A stretch of 64,000 nt of DNA from Luscinia megarhynchos. Its lineage: Eukaryota; Chordata; Aves; Passeriformes; Turdidae. A program made the translations under genes and the position numbers. This document shows positions 59,196 through 64,000 of this stretch, one piece after another (positions within the stretch are counted from its first letter, which is position 1; the number at the start of each line of letters is the position of its first letter). The stretch spans positions 124,001-188,000 of the forward strand of contig CM067591.1 in the NCBI GenBank assembly GCA_034336665.1, given 5' to 3'. The notes beneath the pieces were generated by a model. It saw only the letters and a program-made list of their open reading frames with translations, did not search any database and was not told where the DNA came from.

Positions 59196-60855
59196 CCAGG
59201 ACCCTGCTCCGTGGGGGAGGGACCATCACCCCAGAGGTGCCCTGATTGTGCTTTGCTTTATCTCCAGGAACAGGTGGTTTTGTGGCAATTCAATTGTTAA
59301 TCTCTGGAAATGGAGGTTCGAGCCCTGCAGGCTTTTCTGAGCCAGGGAAATGAGAGTGTGGAGCCCAGTGTTCCAGCTGGCTGCCCCAGGGCACTGGGGC
59401 TGCAGGGAGCTCTGGAGCACTGGGGCTGCAGGGGAGGCGGCTGCCAACTCCTCCGGGACAAATGCTGCCTTTATCTCCACTTATTTCAGTGGAGGATCCG
59501 TCACACACAGCTCACACGCTGAGCTGCCACCGCCGGGTGACACACCGAGGCTTTCTGCGTGTTGGTGACAAAATGAATCACAAACGTGGCTCCAACCATT
59601 CATTAAGGTAATGGGTACATCCTCCAGAAGCTCAGCCTTCTCTCATCTCCTTAATCTGAGTGTCCATCTGGGAAGTTTAATGAGTAGGTGCTCACCACAC
59701 CATTGTTATTTCTCCTGCTTCGAATTTGTCCCTTTATTTTGCTGAGGCAGCTGTGGACAGATAAGAATTTCTGCTCTGGGATCTCCCTCCCCGGGCCCTG
59801 CTGACTCCTGTCTCCATGTTCTCCTGCAAAGGTGGCTTTAGAAAACAGGATTTTCCTTGATGATCCCAAGCTCTCTCCTTGCTATTCATGGTCTCTCTCT
59901 CCAGCTTGGTGCCTGGTTTTTAGGTGTGTGAATTCAGGTAAAGGTCTCCCACGCTGGAAGTGTTTTTATTTATTGGTGCTCTCACCTGCTGCATTGTTTT
60001 CACATGGCCTGACAGAGGCTTTGTTCTCTAACCAATGTCTCTCCTTGTCCTTCTCCACTTTTAAATTCAGCACAGAGATGGTTTTGCTGATAAAATCTCA
60101 GTGTTCTCTGCTCTGCTGCCAGCAAGGAGCATGAAATGTTTGTGCATTGTCTCCACTTTTGCTTTAAAGAAAACTCTAAAACAAAAGTTTGCAAAATTAA
60201 CTCTTACATCAAGCACCTGCTCACGGAGCAGCTCCTCCCTGCAGATACTGGTGTGACACACAGACAGATTTCCAGACAGATCGATGGGAACTCGTTGAAA
60301 TTCCGAGGCTGAATTTCCCTCCTCCCACACTCTCCCTTTCACTCAGCTGCTGGAAGGCATCTCCAGAGTCCCCAGTAGGCTCTGTGCATGAAAGAACACG
60401 TTTTCTGATTTAAACCATCTGTGCCACAGAAGAGACAACCATCCTGTGAAACAGCACAGCCCTATTTCCCACCTCCAAGCCTGATGCCCTCCCCATGGCA
60501 GACTATTTCCCCCAAAAGCCATTCCCCAAAAAACTCTTCCAGTGGACGCTTTGTGTCCTTGGGGGGCTCTTTCTCCACAGGAGATTCCCTTCAGTGCTCC
60601 CTAGGCTGCCCTGCTCTCTCCTGACACCCCACTCTGATCCCACCCCATTACTCAGAGCCCCTGTGGTCCCTCAGCCACGGGTGCTGGCACAGAGCTGTCT
60701 GGATGATGTCAAGATGCCTCACAAATTCCTATGCAGAGGAGGGATGTTACAAAAAAGGGGTGGACACTTGTGGTGGTTGGTATGAAACCTCTGTGTCCCT
60801 TGCAAAAGGTGGCTCCAGGTGCTCCTCATGTGAGACATCACCTTGAGGAGGGCAT
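59196..60855. other. Intergenic, no gene seen
   Basis: No coding signal. 59390-59440 has a short duplication of 'ctggggctgcaggg'. Confidence 0.5.
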
Positions 60856-60859
60856 TTTA

Positions 60860-61300
60860 CAGAACCATGGAATATTTTGAGCTTGAAAGGACATACCCAA
60901 ATCATCAGACCAGCTCCTGACCCTGTACAAGACTTGCCAAAAATCCCCAAAATCATGTGCCTGAGAGAGCTATCCAAAGGTTTCTGGAGCTCTGGCAGCC
61001 TTGGGCCCGTGACCATTCCCTAGGGAACTTGTTCAGTGCCTGACCTCCCTCTGCAAGGCAGAACCTTTTCCCAATATCCAGTCTAACCCTCCTGACACAG
61101 CTCCAGCTGCTCCCTGGGTCCTGGCCCTGCTCACAGAGAGCAGAGCTTGGAGCTGCCCCCTGAGATGAAGAGGACGAGTCTTCCCTCAGTCTCCTCAGGC
61201 TGACTTTGTGTGGCCCCTCCAGACCCTCCTTTAGACCCTCTCCAACACCTTTAGGTCGTCCTTACATCGTGGCACCCAAATCTGCCCCCAGATGGAGGTG
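60860..61300 (-). mobile_element. CR1 LINE fragment
   Basis: 'acagaaccatggaatatttt' then 'tagggaacttgttcagtgcc', 'ctccagctgctccctgggtc' and 'ctccagaccctcctttagac'; same subtype as the copy at 34430. Confidence 0.72.
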
Positions 61301-61539
61301 AGGCTGCCTCAGCCCAGAGCAAAGCAGGACAATCCCCCTCCCTGGCCAGGCCTGTGCCCCCAGGAGGGGCTGTCCCTCCTGGCTGCCAGGGCACACAATG
61401 GATCCTGAACTCATTTTGTTCTCTGGGCAGACTGCCACAACGCCCCAACAATGGTGATGGGACCACAGAGCCCAGCAGAAGGAAGGGAGGAGTTTTGGGA
61501 AGGTTGTACCTGGAAACACCTCAAATGCAAGCAGTACAT

Positions 61540-61600
61540 ACGGGCAGGAATCATGGAACAGCCTGGAAGGAACCTCAGGAATTATCGTTTCCATCCCTTT
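61540..61600 (-). mobile_element. CR1 3'-end scrap
   Basis: 'aatcatggaacagcctggaag' type start followed by 'gaacctcaggaattatcg'. Confidence 0.45.
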
Positions 61601-63335
61601 GCCCCAGAGCAGCATAAATGGACGGGGACGATGCAGGCTGAGGGGAAGGAGTGGCTGTGGAGCAAGGTTACTGGTTCCCAGCTTCAGACCATCATCTCTG
61701 CCCCAGTCCCCACTAAATCCCTGTCTGCTTTGATGTGGGAGCCGAATCAAGCTGCACTTAAGAGATGGGGAACAGCCACCTCTGGAGAGCAGGACCAGTA
61801 AAACCAGGGGAGGTGTCCCGGGGGCCTCATTAACCCTTCTGATGGTGACTGTGCTGTGTGTCCCTTCCGCAGGGAGCCACAAGAACTGCCCAGCCTGCAG
61901 GGAGCACACCACCACCACCAGGCCCTGACAGCCCCGTTCTCCGAGGACAGGGTCTTAAAAAGTGCTTTTCTCACTGGGGCAAAGCAGATTTGGGAGGCTG
62001 TTGGATGGTTTTTCCAGAATCCAACAGGCTGGAAACGCCCCCAGGCACTCCCTGTCTGCAGGGGTGGCTTAGCAGGTCCCAGTTTAGTAGGTGCTTAAGC
62101 AGAATGAATTTATCTGGGCACATGTAAATCTCAGAGGTGTTAAAGTCCCATGAAAGCCACCACAGCTCAAGGAATGTTTAGGTCCAAGCAGCTCAGGGGT
62201 TTCCCCTGTAAACGTGAGTGGAAGCTGTAGGCTGAAATCAAAGATGAATCCCTGAGAGAAGCAGTTTCGTATCCTCCTTGGAAAGAGGAAGGTTGGTCCT
62301 TCTCTGCCAACACCATCTTACCCACAACCAGCCAGGACAAAGTGGGGACACGTGAAAAGGTCTCGAGGAAGGTGACCCGTGCATGAAAGCCACTGCAAAC
62401 TGCCTGGGAAGCCCAAATCCCATCGGAGTCCTTCCTGCTTTGAAGCTGGAAGCTCCACCGTGTGACTCTGACCCGGCTTTGTGAAAGCTCAGCAGCTGCA
62501 AACCGCAGGCACTGCCCTGGACTGACACCCTCTGATGTGCAAGGCTGGCACCTGGAAAAGCCACTTCTTAGGGACAGGAGCAGCAGCCAGAGGTTGAAGA
62601 TCAGGTTTGCTGTAGAGGAACAGCCTGCCAACTCTTCACACACAGGAAGGGATCTCAGAGCTTGCAGCTGGTGGAGGGTGATTGTGCCATGAGCAGCATT
62701 TTCCCTGTTTTCCAACAAAACCAGGGGTTTGGAGGGTCTGCAGTCCAGAAATGTGAGTCACCCGTGTAGTACACGGCACACTGTGGTGCTTGAGCAGAGA
62801 TACTGGGATAACTGGGACCCGACCCCAGCCACATACAGATTTCTCCCAGCTGGAAAAACTGGAAAGTTGTCCTCAGGGGAAAAGGGTCCTGTCTTTCCTG
62901 CCAGAAGAGGAGATGCAGTCTCTCCGTGGTCCTGCTGGGCAGCAGAGCTTGGAGCAGCGGCTGCTCCCGATCCTGGGCCACATGGGAAGCAGAACTAGAG
63001 CCTGGCTTCTCCTGCTTTCGGCTTGCCCGTGGTTGTGCCAGCCTAAAAACATTCATGAAGGTCATGTCCGGACCTCCCTGAGGGCTCAGGGATGCTTTGT
63101 CCCGTCCGTGAACGCCCTGTCCCCGGGCAGTGCTCCACGTGTGGCTTCAGACAACACACCCAGAGTCCTCTCCAGGGATTGCACCGATGCTTTGGCTCAA
63201 AATAAAACTCATTTCCAAAATATTTCTTCTGTTTTCAGTTGCACGCAAGCGGTCCCAGTGGTTGGGTTACCTCGAAGTGACACGAAGGATGCGGTGCCCA
63301 AAAGCTCATTTGATTTCTCCAACTGTCCAGCAAAT
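61601..63335. other. Intergenic, no gene seen
   Basis: No coding signal or recognised repeat. Confidence 0.5.
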
Positions 63336-63337
63336 GA

Positions 63338-63445
63338 CAGTAATTTGGGATAGTGAAAGGTGTTCTGGCCACAATAGGGGGTTGGAATGTTTTATGGTCC
63401 CTTCCAACCCGAACCATTCCATGATTCCATGATTCTATGAAAGTA
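63338..63445 (+). mobile_element. CR1 3'-end fragment
   Basis: 'gttggaatgttttatggtcc' then 'cttccaacccgaaccattcc' and the tandem tail atgattccatgattctatga. Confidence 0.8.
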
Positions 63446-64000
63446 CATCTCATTGCAAGGTGTGCATCTGTGTATACTCAGACCAGCATAATTATAATGG
63501 AAGTGCTACATGATTATTATTAAATATAGTATTTTTTGTAATTTCACCCCATTATCAGACCTGTAAAAAAAAAAAAGAAAAAAAAGAAAGACCCTTCCAG
63601 GAAATACTCCACAAATATTCTAAGTATCCTGATTCTTTTTCCTGACTTTTAATTCAAGACACTGCGTTTCACATTGACAATAGCACTGAGTCCCCCCAGA
63701 ACCAGGTAATTTTGCCCCAGCAAAGATGTAAAGATTTCTCAGGGCAAGCTCTGCAATCCCTTGTGGTTTTGTGATTAGACCCCTTTCCTAAGGCAAAAAA
63801 AGGAACTTTATTTATTCCCAAGCAAATTCAAAATTCTTTCTAAGAATTTTAATTAAGATGGGATGATGCCTTCTCCTTACCAGATACTACTGGAGTGATT
63901 TAATATCAAAAAGGTGTGTCAGGGGACAACCAGGCAAAACCTTCACTCCACTGACATTTCTCAACCTGCTTGTAACACTTCCCTTCTTTGTTACTTCTGT
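63446..64000. other. Right edge, no gene seen
   Basis: AT-rich with A runs near 63566-63590; no coding signal. Confidence 0.5.

Overview
The window looks like nuclear DNA of a bird. Many fragments resemble the avian LINE CR1 (short 3' ends related to ATTCTATG), three related LTR-like elements are present, and introns are short. I lean towards a passerine but the sequence alone does not prove it. Every gene I can support is a type II (basic) intermediate-filament keratin on the + strand, so this is a stretch of the avian type II keratin cluster. Each gene keeps the type II exon pattern: head exon, about 215, 61, 96, 165, 126 and 221 bp rod exons, a short 29 or 35 bp exon, then a tail exon.

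Layout. 38-2168: 3' part of keratin A (exons 3-9; the start lies left of the window). 6783-10313: complete keratin B (564 aa), a close paralogue of A that shares near-identical intron sequence with it. 21605-32828: keratin C, an ordinary type II rod followed by one 5.65 kb last exon coding for about 1,880 Gly/Ser-rich tail residues in three repeat domains. As sequenced, this exon is broken by about a dozen small indels at five places. About 35.7-38.9 kb: a decayed keratin pseudogene with an LTR in one former intron. 44841-50237: complete keratin D (606 aa), unusually rich in cysteine (35 Cys). About 56.9-57.9 kb: a second, more decayed keratin relic. The space between holds CR1 fragments, LTRs, a 300 bp (CCAAT)n array, an (ATTTT)n array and several minisatellites.

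How the genes fit together. Type II keratins pair with type I keratins (not in this window) to form 10-nm filaments in epithelial cells. A and B look like a recently duplicated, still converting pair. C, D and the first pseudogene share a 29 bp exon 8, against 35 bp in A and B, and C and D share a promoter-proximal motif, so they may form a second subgroup. C's loricrin-like tail and D's cysteine-rich chain suggest cornified or hard tissues, but that is inference.

The most noteworthy object is keratin C: a type II keratin predicted at about 2,365 residues, roughly four times the usual length.
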